The position numbers and the translations under genes were made by a program. From Zeimonas sp050187175 (GTDB lineage: Bacteria > Pseudomonadota > Gammaproteobacteria > Burkholderiales > Burkholderiaceae_E): 64,000 nucleotides of DNA. The notes beneath the pieces are model-generated. The model saw only the letters and a list, made by a program, of their open reading frames with translations. It was not told the DNA's origin and searched no databases. The DNA is taken from contig JBFWXS010000022.1 of NCBI GenBank assembly GCA_050187175.1, forward strand, positions 12,172 through 76,171, in the 5' to 3' direction. Shown here one piece after another: positions 24,306 through 32,750 of this stretch; position 1 is the stretch's first letter; each line of letters begins with the position of its first letter.

Positions 24306-25384
24306 TCGTCGAACCTCCGCATCGCCAGTCCGGTGGCGATCAGCAGCGACGGCGCATCGGCGCGCAGCTGCCGCTCGCGGATCGAGTCAGCCACTTCCAT
24401 GCCCTGGAACGGACTGAGGATCTCGGTGGGCACCTGCATGCGCTCGGCCACCGCCTCGGCCAGGCCGGGCACGACCGACGAGCCGCCGGCGAGATAGATC
24501 TGATCGACGCGCGTGTACGGCGTCGACGTGAAGAAGAACTGCAGCGCCCGGCCGATGTCGGTGGTGCCCTGTTCGATGAACGGCTGCAGCAGATCGCGCT
24601 GATAGTTCTCGGGCAGATCGCCGGTGCGCTTCTTGACCTCGGCCTCCTCGGGGGTGAGCCCGTACAGCCGCACCAGGTCCTGCGTCAGCTGCTGGCCGCC
24701 GAAGGCCTGCTCGCGTTCGAAGATCGTCTGCCGGTTCAGCACCACGGTCAGCGAGGTGGTGGTCTGGCCGATCGAGAACACGGCGATGATCTGGCCCTGC
24801 CCATTGTTCGGCAGGAACTCGGTGACGTGGTCGACGGCGGCGCGCAGCGCGTACGGCTCGACATCCATCACCACCGGACGCAGGCCCGCCATCTCGGCCA
24901 CTGCCACGCGGTCGTCGACCTTCTCCTTGCGCGAGGCCGCCAGCAGCACGTCGACTTCGTCTTCCGAGTTCGAGGCCGGCCCGAGAAGCTGGAAATCGAG
25001 GTTGACCTCGTCGATCGAGAACGGAATGTACTGACTGGCCTCGGTCTCGACCTGGACCTCGTAGTCTTCCTCGCGCATGCCGGCCGGCAGCATGATCTTC
25101 TTGGTGATGACCGCGCCCGACGGCAGGGCCAGCGCCGCTTCCTTTGCACGACTGTTGCATTTGCGCAGCGCGCGCAGCAGCGCATCGGCGACCGGTTCGG
25201 TCTTTTCGATGTTGCCGTCGACGATAGCGCCGCGCTCGATCGGTTCGATCGCATAGCGCTCCAGACGCATCGGCGTGCGCTGGCCTTTGGTCAGCTCCAC
25301 GACCTTGACGCTGGATGCGCTCAGATCGATGCCGACCAAGGGGGGAGCAGCTCGGCGAAAGAGACTCGGGAAACTGACCGCCAC
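24302..25384 (-). CDS. pilM: type IV pilus actin-like ATPase
   Basis: This 360-residue cytoplasmic protein of the actin/FtsA fold recruits PilN. Phosphate-binding and adenosine motifs are visible: GIDLSASSVKVVEL near the N-terminus, AVFSIGQTTTSLTVV in the middle, and IYLAGGSSVVPGLAEAV near the end. It starts with GTG at 25384, with GAGG about eight bases upstream. It is the first gene of the pilMNOPQ operon, preceded by an AT-rich leader with a hairpin and T-run. Confidence 0.95.
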   Translation of the reverse strand: MAVSFPSLFRRAAPPLVGIDLSASSVKVVELTKGQRTPMRLERYAIEPIERGAIVDGNIEKTEPVADALLRALRKCNSRAKEAALALPSGAVITKKIMLPAGMREEDYEVQVETEASQYIPFSIDEVNLDFQLLGPASNSEDEVDVLLAASRKEKVDDRVAVAEMAGLRPVVMDVEPYALRAAVDHVTEFLPNNGQGQIIAVFSIGQTTTSLTVVLNRQTIFEREQAFGGQQLTQDLVRLYGLTPEEAEVKKRTGDLPENYQRDLLQPFIEQGTTDIGRALQFFFTSTPYTRVDQIYLAGGSSVVPGLAEAVAERMQVPTEILSPFQGMEVADSIRERQLRADAPSLLIATGLAMRRFDE

Positions 25385-25829
25385 GAGACGCCTCGAAGGG
25401 TAAAAAAATCCTTAAATACTAAGGATTTACATCACTTTTAGATAATTTGCTTGAGATGCTAGCAACTCGCTCGATTTAATGTAAAGCGTTTTGTGGAAAA
25501 GTTCGCAGCCCCCCGGCTCCTTCTGTCGTACGGCATCGACCATCCAGCCGGCGACCTGACAGGGGGGACCATGAACGGTTGATCGCGACCGCTGGCCGGC
25601 GGCTCGGCAGCGCTCGGCAGCGGACCGATGGACCCGGTCGGCAAGCTGCGTCCGCTCGGGTCCGCCGGTGGCGCGTTCGTGGCCTCTTGATGGCCCGCAG
25701 CGGGCAGGCTCCGGGCAGACGCCGGGCACGTGCCAAGCCGAGCCGATTGCGTCAGTGAACTGTCGGAGCCCGCCGGGGGAACCGTATAGAATCCAAGCCA
25801 CCGCTGCGACGCGGGCGCCCGCCCCGCTG
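25385..25829. other. divergent intergenic region pilM / mrcA
   Basis: These 445 bases separate the pil operon from mrcA. The first 110 or so (25400-25500) form an AT-rich island in otherwise G+C-rich sequence and should hold the pil promoter. Toward mrcA, TTGAGA and TTTAAT 18 bases apart is a possible promoter but about 350 bases from the start. The remaining G+C-rich part shows no gene or clear structure. Confidence 0.55.
25402..25428 (-). promoter_or_regulatory. hairpin with T-run in the pilM leader
   Basis: AAATCCTTA and TAAGGATTT are perfect 9-bp arms around a five-base loop (25406-25428). On the minus strand the second arm runs into seven consecutive T residues. It ends about 17 bases before the pilM start, so it looks like an intrinsic terminator or attenuator in the leader. 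It could also be an operator for a dimeric regulator. Confidence 0.6.
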
Positions 25830-28181
25830 ATGCGCATGAGCCGAACCAAGCCCAGCCGCCGCACCCGTTCATCGAAACCGCCGTCGAACCGCCTCCGCCT
25901 CGCCCTGACGCTGGCGGCGATTCCCGTGGCGGCGCTGCTGTCGGGCCTGCTGCTGATCGCCCTGGCGCTGGTGCTGGCCAATGACCGGCTGCCGCCGCTC
26001 GACGCGCTGATCGACTACCGGCCGCGCATCGCGCTGCGCGTCTACACCGCCGACGAGAAGCTGATCGGCGAGTTCGGCGAGGAACGCCGCACCTTCGTCC
26101 GCATCGAGGACGTGCCCGACGTCATGAAGCAGGCCGTGCTGGCCGCCGAGGACACGCGCTTCTTCGAGCACATCGGCATCGACCTGAAAGGCGCGGCGCG
26201 CGCCTTCGTCGCCAACCTGCTGGCCGGCGGCACCGAACAGGGCGCCAGCACGATCACGATGCAGCTGGCGCGCGAGTTCTATCTGTCGCCCGAGCGCACC
26301 TATACCCGCAAGATCTCCGAGATCCTGCTCGCGCTGCGCATCGAGGAGAGCCTGAGCAAGGAACAGATCTTCGAGCTGTACCTGAACCAGATCTACCTCG
26401 GCAAGCGTGCGTACGGCTTCGCCGCCGCATCGCAGACCTACTTCGGCAAGCCGCTGAAATCGCTGACCGCCGCCGAGGCGGCGGTGCTGGCCGGTCTGCC
26501 GAAGGCGCCGTCGCGCTTCAATCCGATGGTCAACCCCAAGCGCGCGATCGAGCGCCAGCGCTACATCCTGCGGCGCATGCACGAAGCCGGCTTCCTCACC
26601 GACGACGGGCTGCAGGCCGCGCTGGACCAGTCGCTGAACTTCGTGCCGCCGCGCGCCGACTACCCGGTCCACGCGCCGTACGTCGCCGAGCTGGCGCGCC
26701 AGCTGACGTTCGAGCTGTATCGCGAGGAGACGTATTCGGCCGGACTGAAGGTCTACACCACCATCCTGGCCGACGACCAGCAGGCCGCCAATGCGGCGCT
26801 CGAACAGGGCGTCCTCGACTACGACCGGCGCCACGGATTCCGCGGCCCCGAGCGCTTCCTGGACCTGCCGGCCGAGCAGGCCGCCGCCGAGGAAGCCATC
26901 GATGCCGCCATCGGCGAGCAGGACGACATCGGTCGCTTCGAGGCTGCCGTCGTGCTGTCGGCCAGCCCCCGCAGCGTCGTCGTCTCGCGCGGCCGCGAGG
27001 CCACGTTCGCGATCGGGCCCGAAGGATTGAAGTTCGTCGCCGGCGCGCTCAGCGATCGCGCTCCCGCGGCGCAGAAGCTGCGCCGCGGCGCGGTGATCCG
27101 CATCGTGCGCAATGCCAAGGGGGTGTACGAGATCGGCCAGCTGCCCGAGGTGCAGGCGGCGCTGGTGTCGATGAACACCTATGACGGCGCGGTACGCGCG
27201 CTGGTCGGCGGCTTCGACTTCGAGCGAAACAAGTTCAACCGCGTGACGCAGGCATGGCGTCAGCCCGGATCCAGCTTCAAGCCGTTCATCTATTCGGCGG
27301 CGCTGGAGAAGGGCTTCATGACGACCACCATCATCAACGACGCGCCGGTGTTGATCGACCCGGCCCGCACCGGCGGCCAGCTGTGGGACCCGAAGAACTA
27401 CGACGGCAAGTTCGAGGGCCCGATGCGGATGCGGACCGCGCTGGCCAAGTCCAAGAACATGGTGTCGGTGCGCCTGCTCGATTCGATAGGCACGCAGTAC
27501 GCGCAGGACTACATCTCGCGCTTCGGCTTCGATCCGGAGCGCCACCCGGCCTTCCTCACCATGGCCCTGGGCGCCGGCTCGGTCACGCCGTGGCAGATGG
27601 CCGGCGCGATCTCGGTGTTCGCCAACGGCGGCTACCGGATAGAGCCGTACATCATCGACCGCATCACCGACAACCAGGGACGCGTGCTGGCCCGCGCCCG
27701 GCCCGGCCTGGCCGGCACCGAATCGCTGCGCGCCATCGACCAGCGCAACGCGTTCCTGATGGACAGCATGCTGCGCGAAGTAGCGCGCTCGGGCACCGCC
27801 GCGCGCGCGCAGGCCACGCTCAAGCGCAGCGATCTGGCAGGCAAGACGGGCACGACCAATGATTCGTTCGACGCCTGGTTCGCCGGCTACCAGCCGAAGA
27901 TCGCCGCCGTCGCCTGGGTCGGCTACGACCAGCCGCGCAAGCTCGGCGACCGCGAGACCGGCGGCGGCCTGGCGCTGCCGATCTGGATCAACTACATGAG
28001 CCGCGCCCTGCGCGGCGTACCCGAGCAGCCGATGCAGGTACCGGCGGGGGTCATCCAGCAAGGCGGCGACTACTACTACGCCGAGACGCGGCCCGGCCAG
28101 GGCGTGGCGTCGCTGGGCGTTTCCGAAGACGGCGTAGCGGCCGGATCCGATGCGGACATGATTCGCGACCAGGTGTTCTAG
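25830..28181 (+). CDS. mrcA: penicillin-binding protein 1A
   Basis: This bifunctional peptidoglycan synthase has 783 residues from the ATG at 25830 (ATG 25836 is nearly equivalent). A basic N-terminus is followed by one membrane anchor (about residues 24-51). The GT51 transglycosylase holds catalytic Glu117 in LAAEDTRFFEH and the GASTITMQLAREF motif. The transpeptidase has S481-S-F-K484, SKNMVS, and K672-TGT. An OB-like insert lies between them. It is divergent from pilM, as is usual in Burkholderiales. No strong ribosome site is seen. Confidence 0.95.
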   Translation: MRMSRTKPSRRTRSSKPPSNRLRLALTLAAIPVAALLSGLLLIALALVLANDRLPPLDALIDYRPRIALRVYTADEKLIGEFGEERRTFVRIEDVPDVMKQAVLAAEDTRFFEHIGIDLKGAARAFVANLLAGGTEQGASTITMQLAREFYLSPERTYTRKISEILLALRIEESLSKEQIFELYLNQIYLGKRAYGFAAASQTYFGKPLKSLTAAEAAVLAGLPKAPSRFNPMVNPKRAIERQRYILRRMHEAGFLTDDGLQAALDQSLNFVPPRADYPVHAPYVAELARQLTFELYREETYSAGLKVYTTILADDQQAANAALEQGVLDYDRRHGFRGPERFLDLPAEQAAAEEAIDAAIGEQDDIGRFEAAVVLSASPRSVVVSRGREATFAIGPEGLKFVAGALSDRAPAAQKLRRGAVIRIVRNAKGVYEIGQLPEVQAALVSMNTYDGAVRALVGGFDFERNKFNRVTQAWRQPGSSFKPFIYSAALEKGFMTTTIINDAPVLIDPARTGGQLWDPKNYDGKFEGPMRMRTALAKSKNMVSVRLLDSIGTQYAQDYISRFGFDPERHPAFLTMALGAGSVTPWQMAGAISVFANGGYRIEPYIIDRITDNQGRVLARARPGLAGTESLRAIDQRNAFLMDSMLREVARSGTAARAQATLKRSDLAGKTGTTNDSFDAWFAGYQPKIAAVAWVGYDQPRKLGDRETGGGLALPIWINYMSRALRGVPEQPMQVPAGVIQQGGDYYYAETRPGQGVASLGVSEDGVAAGSDADMIRDQVF

Positions 28182-28545
28182 GCCGGCTTCAGCCCTGCAA
28201 CGGCTGTTCGGCCATCCAGCTGCTGAGCCACTGAGCTGCCCGACCGCTCAGCCTCTCTCTGCCTTCCGTCGAACGCCACCGATGTTGCTGGAGCGGCAGG
28301 CGGGACCGGTGGGCGGGCGGTCTGTGCGGCGCCGAGCAGCGCAGCCTGGGGGCGGCGCGCGCAGCGCGCTTCGTCTTCTGTATCGCGGCATCTGTTTGAA
28401 CGGAGCTCCCCGAAGGGGAGCACAGTGAGTTATGCCGCGCCAGCCCTCAGGCGAGCAGCACAGGGAAGTCGGCCCAAAGGGCCGACCGCCGCACCGACCG
28501 CCCGCCCACCGGTCCCGCCTGCCGCTCCCGCGCACACCGTGGAAT
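28182..28545. other. intergenic region mrcA / cyaY (convergent)
   Basis: These 364 bases hold repeat copy 2 (28376-28491) and, just left of it, a short GCGCGC-GCA-GCGCGC hairpin. No gene is supported. Transcription from both sides converges here, so the hairpins may also serve as terminators. Confidence 0.55.
28376..28491 (+). repeat. dispersed intergenic repeat, copy 2
   Basis: This 116-bp copy of 15197-15310 is in the same orientation. The first hairpin is GCTCCCC-GAA-GGGGAGC (28405-28421), one base pair longer than in copy 1 with both arms changed together. The second, GTCGGCCC-AAA-GGGCCGAC (28468-28486), is identical. Other differences are nearly all transitions, mostly G/C in copy 1 and A/T here. 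Confidence 0.85.
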
Positions 28546-28863
28546 TCATCCGCCGAGCATCACCGAACTCCCAGCCTGCTCCGACACACACCGCGACAAA
28601 CACCCCCACATGTCCTCGCCGCTGCGCGTATCAACCCAGCGCTCGCCATCGCGCCGAAAGTGGAAGCCGCCCGAGCGCGCCGCGATCCACAGCTCGCGCA
28701 TCGGCGCCTGGCTGTTGACGATGACGCGCGAGCCGTCTTCGAAACTCAGCTGCAGCACCTGCCCGCTGCGGTCGATTTCCACGTCGGCACCGCAGGCGTC
28801 GACGGCATCCTCGATCGCGTCGAGGGTTTGGTCGACGAGTTCCAGGAACTGTTGTTCGGTCAT
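28546..28863 (-). CDS. cyaY: iron-sulfur cluster assembly protein (frataxin homolog)
   Basis: This 105-residue iron-binding regulator of the IscS cysteine desulfurase starts at MTEQQFLELVDQTLDAIED, the acidic frataxin helix. The beta-sheet carries VEIDRSGQVLQLSFEDGS, and the family signature RELWIAARSGGFHF is present. The frame is open upstream to 29085, but that overlaps lptM on the other strand and lacks frataxin features. GAGG lies about ten bases upstream. It is divergent from lptM-lysA. Confidence 0.94.
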   Translation of the reverse strand: MTEQQFLELVDQTLDAIEDAVDACGADVEIDRSGQVLQLSFEDGSRVIVNSQAPMRELWIAARSGGFHFRRDGERWVDTRSGEDMWGCLSRCVSEQAGSSVMLGG

Positions 28864-28929
28864 GCTAGACTGGCCTCGCTTCAGGAATCGGTTGTGGCGC
28901 GCCTTCATTCTAAATTCCCCCGCATCACC

Positions 28930-29151
28930 ATGATCGCGGCGCTCGCCGCAGCGGCGGCGCTGGCCGGCTGCGGGCAGCGCGGGCCGCTCTATCTGCCCGA
29001 TTCGCCGCCGAAGAAGCGATCCGCGCTCGAGCTCACGCCGCCGGCCGCGCCGGCGCCCGCTTCGGCTGAGCCGCTCGCCGCCCAAGCTGAGCCGCTCGCC
29101 CCCCGATCCGCACCCGCCTCATCCGCATCAGTCCCATCCGCGCCCGGCTGA
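28930..29151 (+). CDS. lptM: small LPS-assembly lipoprotein (LptM/YifL family)
   Basis: This 73-residue lipoprotein has a short signal (MIAALAAAAALAGC) and the family core GQRGPLYLPD directly after the lipidated cysteine. LptM is known to support disulfide maturation of the LPS translocon LptD. Its place between cyaY and lysA is the conserved one. No clear ribosome site precedes the ATG at 28930, so an upstream GTG in the same frame is possible. The C-terminal half is a Pro/Ala/Ser tail with a 21-bp repeat. Confidence 0.82.
   Translation: MIAALAAAAALAGCGQRGPLYLPDSPPKKRSALELTPPAAPAPASAEPLAAQAEPLAPRSAPASSASVPSAPG
29065..29106. repeat. 21-bp tandem repeat, two units, in lptM tail
   Basis: GCTGAGCCGCTCGCC plus six bases repeats at 29065 and 29086 with few differences. 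It encodes AEPLAAQ-AEPLAPR in the lipoprotein C-terminus. Confidence 0.7.
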
Positions 29152-29192
29152 CCGCCGCCGCTCCCGCGACCCTTCTTTCGTCCCGTCACCTC

Positions 29193-30572
29193 ATGGATGC
29201 GTTCACCTACCGCCGCGGCGAGCTGCACGCCGAATCGGTCGCGCTGGCCGACGTCGCCGAGCGCTTCGGCACCCCCACCTACGTCTACTCGCGACGTGCC
29301 ATCGTCGAGGCGTTCGGCGAGTTCCGCGATGCCGCGGCCGGGCGCAATGTACTCGTCTGCTATGCGCTGAAGGCGAACTCGAACCTCGCGGTGATCGATC
29401 TGCTGGCCCGCGAGGGCGCGGGCTTCGACATCGTCTCGGGCGGCGAGCTGCAGCGCGTGCTGGCCGCGGGCGGCGACGCGGGCAGGACGGTGTTCTCCGG
29501 CGTCGGCAAGAGCGAGGCCGACATGCGGCTGGCGCTGCAGGCGGGCGTACGCTGCTTCAACGTCGAGTCCGAAAGCGAGCTGCATCATCTGGACCGCGTG
29601 GCAGCCGGGCTGGGCCTGCGCGCCCCCGTGTCCCTGCGCGTCAATCCCGACGTCGATGCCGGCACTCATCCCTACATCTCCACCGGCCTGCGCGAGAACA
29701 AGTTCGGCATCGCGCACGAAGCCGCGCTGGCCGCGTACCGCACGGCGGCCGCGCTGCCGGCGCTGCAGGTCGTCGGCATAGACTGCCACATCGGCTCGCA
29801 GATCACCGAGATCGCACCCTTCCTGGCGGCGCTCGACAAAGTGCTCGAGCTGGTGGACACGCTGCACGACGAAGGCATCGTGCTGCGTCACCTAGACCTG
29901 GGCGGCGGGCTCGGCATCCGCTACAGCGACGAGACGCCGCCGTCGCGCGCCGCGCTGCTGGCGGCCGTGTTCGAGCGGCTCGACCGGCATCCGCGCGGCG
30001 CGCAGTACGAGCTGCTGTTCGAGTTCGGCCGCTCCATCGTCGGCAATGCCGGCGTGCTGCTGACGCGCGTCGAGTATCTGAAGGAGAACGGCGGCCGCCA
30101 CTTCGCCGTCGTCGATGCGGCGATGAATGATCTGATGCGGCCGGCGCTGTACGAGGCCTGGCACGACGTGCTGCCGGTGCGGCGCGACGACCGCGCGCCG
30201 GGTTACGGGGCGTCGGGTTACGGCACGTCGGGTGACGCCGCATCGCGCGTGGGCGAGGCCGCGACGCGCGGCGCTGACGCGGCCTCGCGAACGGGCGGCG
30301 ACACCTCGCGCCGCGTCGAAGCGGTCTACGACATCGTCGGCCCGGTCTGCGAATCGGGCGACTGGCTGGCGCGCGAACGCAGGCTGGCGCTGGCCGAAGG
30401 CGAGCTGCTCGCGATCGGCTCGGCCGGGGCCTACGGCATGGCGATGAGCTCGAACTACAATACGCGGCCGCGCGCGGCCGAGGTCATCGTCGACGGCGCG
30501 CAGCTGCATCTGGTGCGCGAGCGCGAGTCGATCGAGTCGCTGTTCGCGCTGGAGCGCCCGCTGCCGCGCTGA
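29193..30572 (+). CDS. lysA: diaminopimelate decarboxylase
   Basis: This PLP enzyme makes lysine from meso-diaminopimelate. The PLP lysine is K60 in CYALKANSN. The phosphate-binding glycine loop appears as DLGGGLGIRYSDE, and the active-site cysteine is in GPVCESGDWLA. It has 459 residues, about 40 more than usual. The excess is an inserted Gly/Ala/Ser/Arg-rich loop at about residues 333-375, between LPVRRDDRAP and RRVEAVYDIVGP, containing a 15-bp repeat. The insert lies on a segment between conserved blocks and likely loops out at the surface. It is probably cotranscribed with lptM. Confidence 0.95.
   Translation: MDAFTYRRGELHAESVALADVAERFGTPTYVYSRRAIVEAFGEFRDAAAGRNVLVCYALKANSNLAVIDLLAREGAGFDIVSGGELQRVLAAGGDAGRTVFSGVGKSEADMRLALQAGVRCFNVESESELHHLDRVAAGLGLRAPVSLRVNPDVDAGTHPYISTGLRENKFGIAHEAALAAYRTAAALPALQVVGIDCHIGSQITEIAPFLAALDKVLELVDTLHDEGIVLRHLDLGGGLGIRYSDETPPSRAALLAAVFERLDRHPRGAQYELLFEFGRSIVGNAGVLLTRVEYLKENGGRHFAVVDAAMNDLMRPALYEAWHDVLPVRRDDRAPGYGASGYGTSGDAASRVGEAATRGADAASRTGGDTSRRVEAVYDIVGPVCESGDWLARERRLALAEGELLAIGSAGAYGMAMSSNYNTRPRAAEVIVDGAQLHLVRERESIESLFALERPLPR
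30199..30243. repeat. 15-bp tandem repeat, three units, inside lysA
   Basis: GGGTTACGGGGCGTC, GGGTTACGGCACGTC and GGGTGACGCCGCATC follow one another. They encode GYGAS-GYGTS-GDAAS at the start of the lysA insertion; more diverged material continues to about 30300. Confidence 0.8.
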
Positions 30573-31320
30573 CGGCACCCTCGCCGCGCAGCCAGCCGGC
30601 GAAGCCATCCAGCAGCAGCGCCAAGCCGGCGCGCAGCGTCGTCTCCGTATCGATCTGCGTGAACGGGCCGACCAGGAAGCGCGCGCCGTCGTGCCCGTCG
30701 GCCTCGGGGCGGCCGACGTAGCCGCGGATGAAGTCGCGGTGCTGCGCCGGCGTCTGCCTGTGCGCATCGGCGCTGCCGACCCCCACCAGGAACAGCATCA
30801 GCAGGTGATAGGCCATCGCCGCCTGCTCGGCGCTGAAGCCCCCCTGCTGCAGGATGCGGCCGACACGATCGAAGAAGGCCAGCCCCCAGTCGGTTTCGCC
30901 GGCGGCGAGCGTCTGGAACAGCCGGTTGCGGTTGTGCGTGGCCACATACGAGGCCACGCCCTTCCAGCGCAGCATCATCCGGCTGCTGATCAGCGCCACC
31001 GCTTCCAGGTCGCGGCGCCAGTCGCCGCTGGGCTGAGGCAGCGCCTCGACGCGTTCGCGATAGGCGATGTTGATGATCGCGCTGATCAGCTCGTCGCGGC
31101 TGCCCACGTAGTAGTGCACGAGACCGGGCGTGATGCCGAGCTCGCGCGCCAGCCGCATCATCGACAGCTCGGCGATCGATTCGCGCTGCGCCAGCCGCAC
31201 CGCGCAGTCGATGACGGCGGCCCTTGACAGCTCCGGCGAGCCGTCGGGCTTGCGGGGACGGCGCCCGGCGCGGCGCGGCGCGGCGGACGGGATCGCGGAA
31301 TCGTCGTTGACTCGGGCCAT
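30484..31320 (-). CDS. TetR-family regulator, divergent from catabolic operon
   Basis: This 278-residue regulator has a basic N-terminus (RRAGRRPRKPDG) and a helix-turn-helix around MRLARELGITPGLVHYYVGSRDEL. Start is ATG 31320; ATG 31332 would add four residues. The last 30 residues, rich in Ala and Arg, run 89 bases into the 3' end of lysA on the opposite strand. It faces the hydrolase gene across a 102-base promoter region with paired direct repeats, so it probably controls that operon. The inducer is unknown. Confidence 0.86.
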   Translation of the reverse strand: MARVNDDSAIPSAAPRRAGRRPRKPDGSPELSRAAVIDCAVRLAQRESIAELSMMRLARELGITPGLVHYYVGSRDELISAIINIAYRERVEALPQPSGDWRRDLEAVALISSRMMLRWKGVASYVATHNRNRLFQTLAAGETDWGLAFFDRVGRILQQGGFSAEQAAMAYHLLMLFLVGVGSADAHRQTPAQHRDFIRGYVGRPEADGHDGARFLVGPFTQIDTETTLRAGLALLLDGFAGWLRGEGAVSAAAGAPARTATRSTRARAPDAAARRRR

Positions 31321-31350
31321 GGGCACAAGCATAGCTCGCTGGCTTTCACA

Positions 31351-31405
31351 TTTATTTGACATCCTATCAATTTCACTCCAGAATTTATTTAATACACCAT
31401 CAATT
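31351..31405 (+). promoter_or_regulatory. promoter with paired 22-bp direct repeats (catabolic operon)
   Basis: TTGACA (31356-31361) and CAGAAT (31379-31384), 17 bases apart, form a good sigma-70 promoter reading toward the hydrolase. Two 22-bp direct repeats, each TTTATTT-8 nt-ATCAATT, lie at 31351-31372 and 31384-31405 (17 of 22 identical). Their 33-bp spacing is three helical turns. One covers the -35 and the other the start point, as expected for repressor sites. The divergent TetR protein is the likely binder. Confidence 0.65.
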
Positions 31406-31422
31406 AATCGTGGAGACGAGGC

Positions 31423-32679
31423 ATGAGCGCACAGGCGGACGGCAAGGTCGCGGTCACGGCGGGGCTGCGCGGCGCCTCGTGGAACGCGCAGCGGATGGCC
31501 GCGCCGTACACGGTGACGCCCTGCCCGCTGCCCACCGGCGACGGCCAGAAGGTGCTCGGCTTCCTGTTCGCGCGCGGCGGCGAACGCAGCGCGGCCTTCC
31601 TGATGCATCCGCGCGAGATGGTGGTGACGCACTACCTGGTGCCCGACGTGCTGGACGCCGGCTGGGCTTGCTGGGTGCAGGGGCCGCGCTCGATCGGCAA
31701 CGATCTGCGGCTCGAGCACGAGATCGCGCTGCACGACGTCGCGGCGGGCATGCGGCATCTGCGCGAACTGGGCTTCGGCCGGATCGCGATGATAGGCAAC
31801 AGCGGCGGCGCCGGCTTGTTCACGTTCTACAACCAGCAGGCGCTGCTGGCGCCGGAGCAGCGCATCGCGCGCACGCCCGGCGGCCGGCCCACCGGCCTGC
31901 AGGCGGCGACGCTGCCCGCTCCCGACGCGCTCGCGCTGGTTTCGCCGCATCCCGGCCAGGGCATCCTGCTGATGAACGGCCTCGATCCGTCGCTGACCGA
32001 CGAGAACGACCCGCTGTCGGTGGATGCCGCGCTCGACCCCTTCGACCCTGCCAACGGATTCCGGCGGCCGCCTGAGTCCTCGTCGTACGCCGCATCGTTC
32101 ATCGAACGCTACCGCGCCGCTCAGCGCGAACGCTGCGCGCGCATAGACGCGCATGCGCGCGAACTGCTGCAGCGGCGCGGCGCCGCGCGCCAGCGGCTGA
32201 AGCAGGCCCCGACGCGCGACGACAAACGCATCGCCAGTCATGCGCCGATCTTCACCGTGTGGCGCACCGATGCCGATCTGCGCTGCTGGGATACGTCGCT
32301 GGACCCTTCGGACCGGCTGGTCGGCTCGCTGTGGGGCGCCGATCCGGCGGTATCGAACCTCGGCAGCGTCGGCTTCGGCCGCGTCGTCACCCCGGAATCG
32401 TGGCTGTCGACGTGGTCGGGACTGTCGTCGAACGCGTCGCTGGCCAACTGCGCGCCCGCCGTCGAGCAACCGGTGCTGCTGCTCGAATACACCGGCGACA
32501 ACTGCGTCTTCCCGTCCGACCTCGACCGCATCTACGCCGACCTGCGCAGTACGCGCAAGCAGCGGCATCGCGTGCGCGGCAATCACCACGGCATGCCACT
32601 GGCGGCCGGCGAGCCCGCGGGACAGATCGAAGCGGGCCGGCTGATCCAGGCCTGGCTCAACGATTCGACGGGCGGATGA
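31423..32679 (+). CDS. alpha/beta hydrolase of the catabolic operon
   Basis: This 418-residue alpha/beta hydrolase has a nucleophile elbow GNSGGAGL near residue 127, an acid in EYTGDNCVFPSD, and a histidine in GNHHGMPLA near the C-terminus, so the catalytic triad is complete. No signal peptide is visible. GGAG about seven bases upstream supports ATG 31423. It is first in the operon and could act on an ester or thioester entering or leaving the pathway; the substrate is not known. Confidence 0.8.
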   Translation: MSAQADGKVAVTAGLRGASWNAQRMAAPYTVTPCPLPTGDGQKVLGFLFARGGERSAAFLMHPREMVVTHYLVPDVLDAGWACWVQGPRSIGNDLRLEHEIALHDVAAGMRHLRELGFGRIAMIGNSGGAGLFTFYNQQALLAPEQRIARTPGGRPTGLQAATLPAPDALALVSPHPGQGILLMNGLDPSLTDENDPLSVDAALDPFDPANGFRRPPESSSYAASFIERYRAAQRERCARIDAHARELLQRRGAARQRLKQAPTRDDKRIASHAPIFTVWRTDADLRCWDTSLDPSDRLVGSLWGADPAVSNLGSVGFGRVVTPESWLSTWSGLSSNASLANCAPAVEQPVLLLEYTGDNCVFPSDLDRIYADLRSTRKQRHRVRGNHHGMPLAAGEPAGQIEAGRLIQAWLNDSTGG

Positions 32680-32750
32680 GCGATCACCCGACCGATCCGG
32701 AACTCCCTCAACGACAAGCAGCGGACCCGGTCCGCACGCAGGAGACGACG

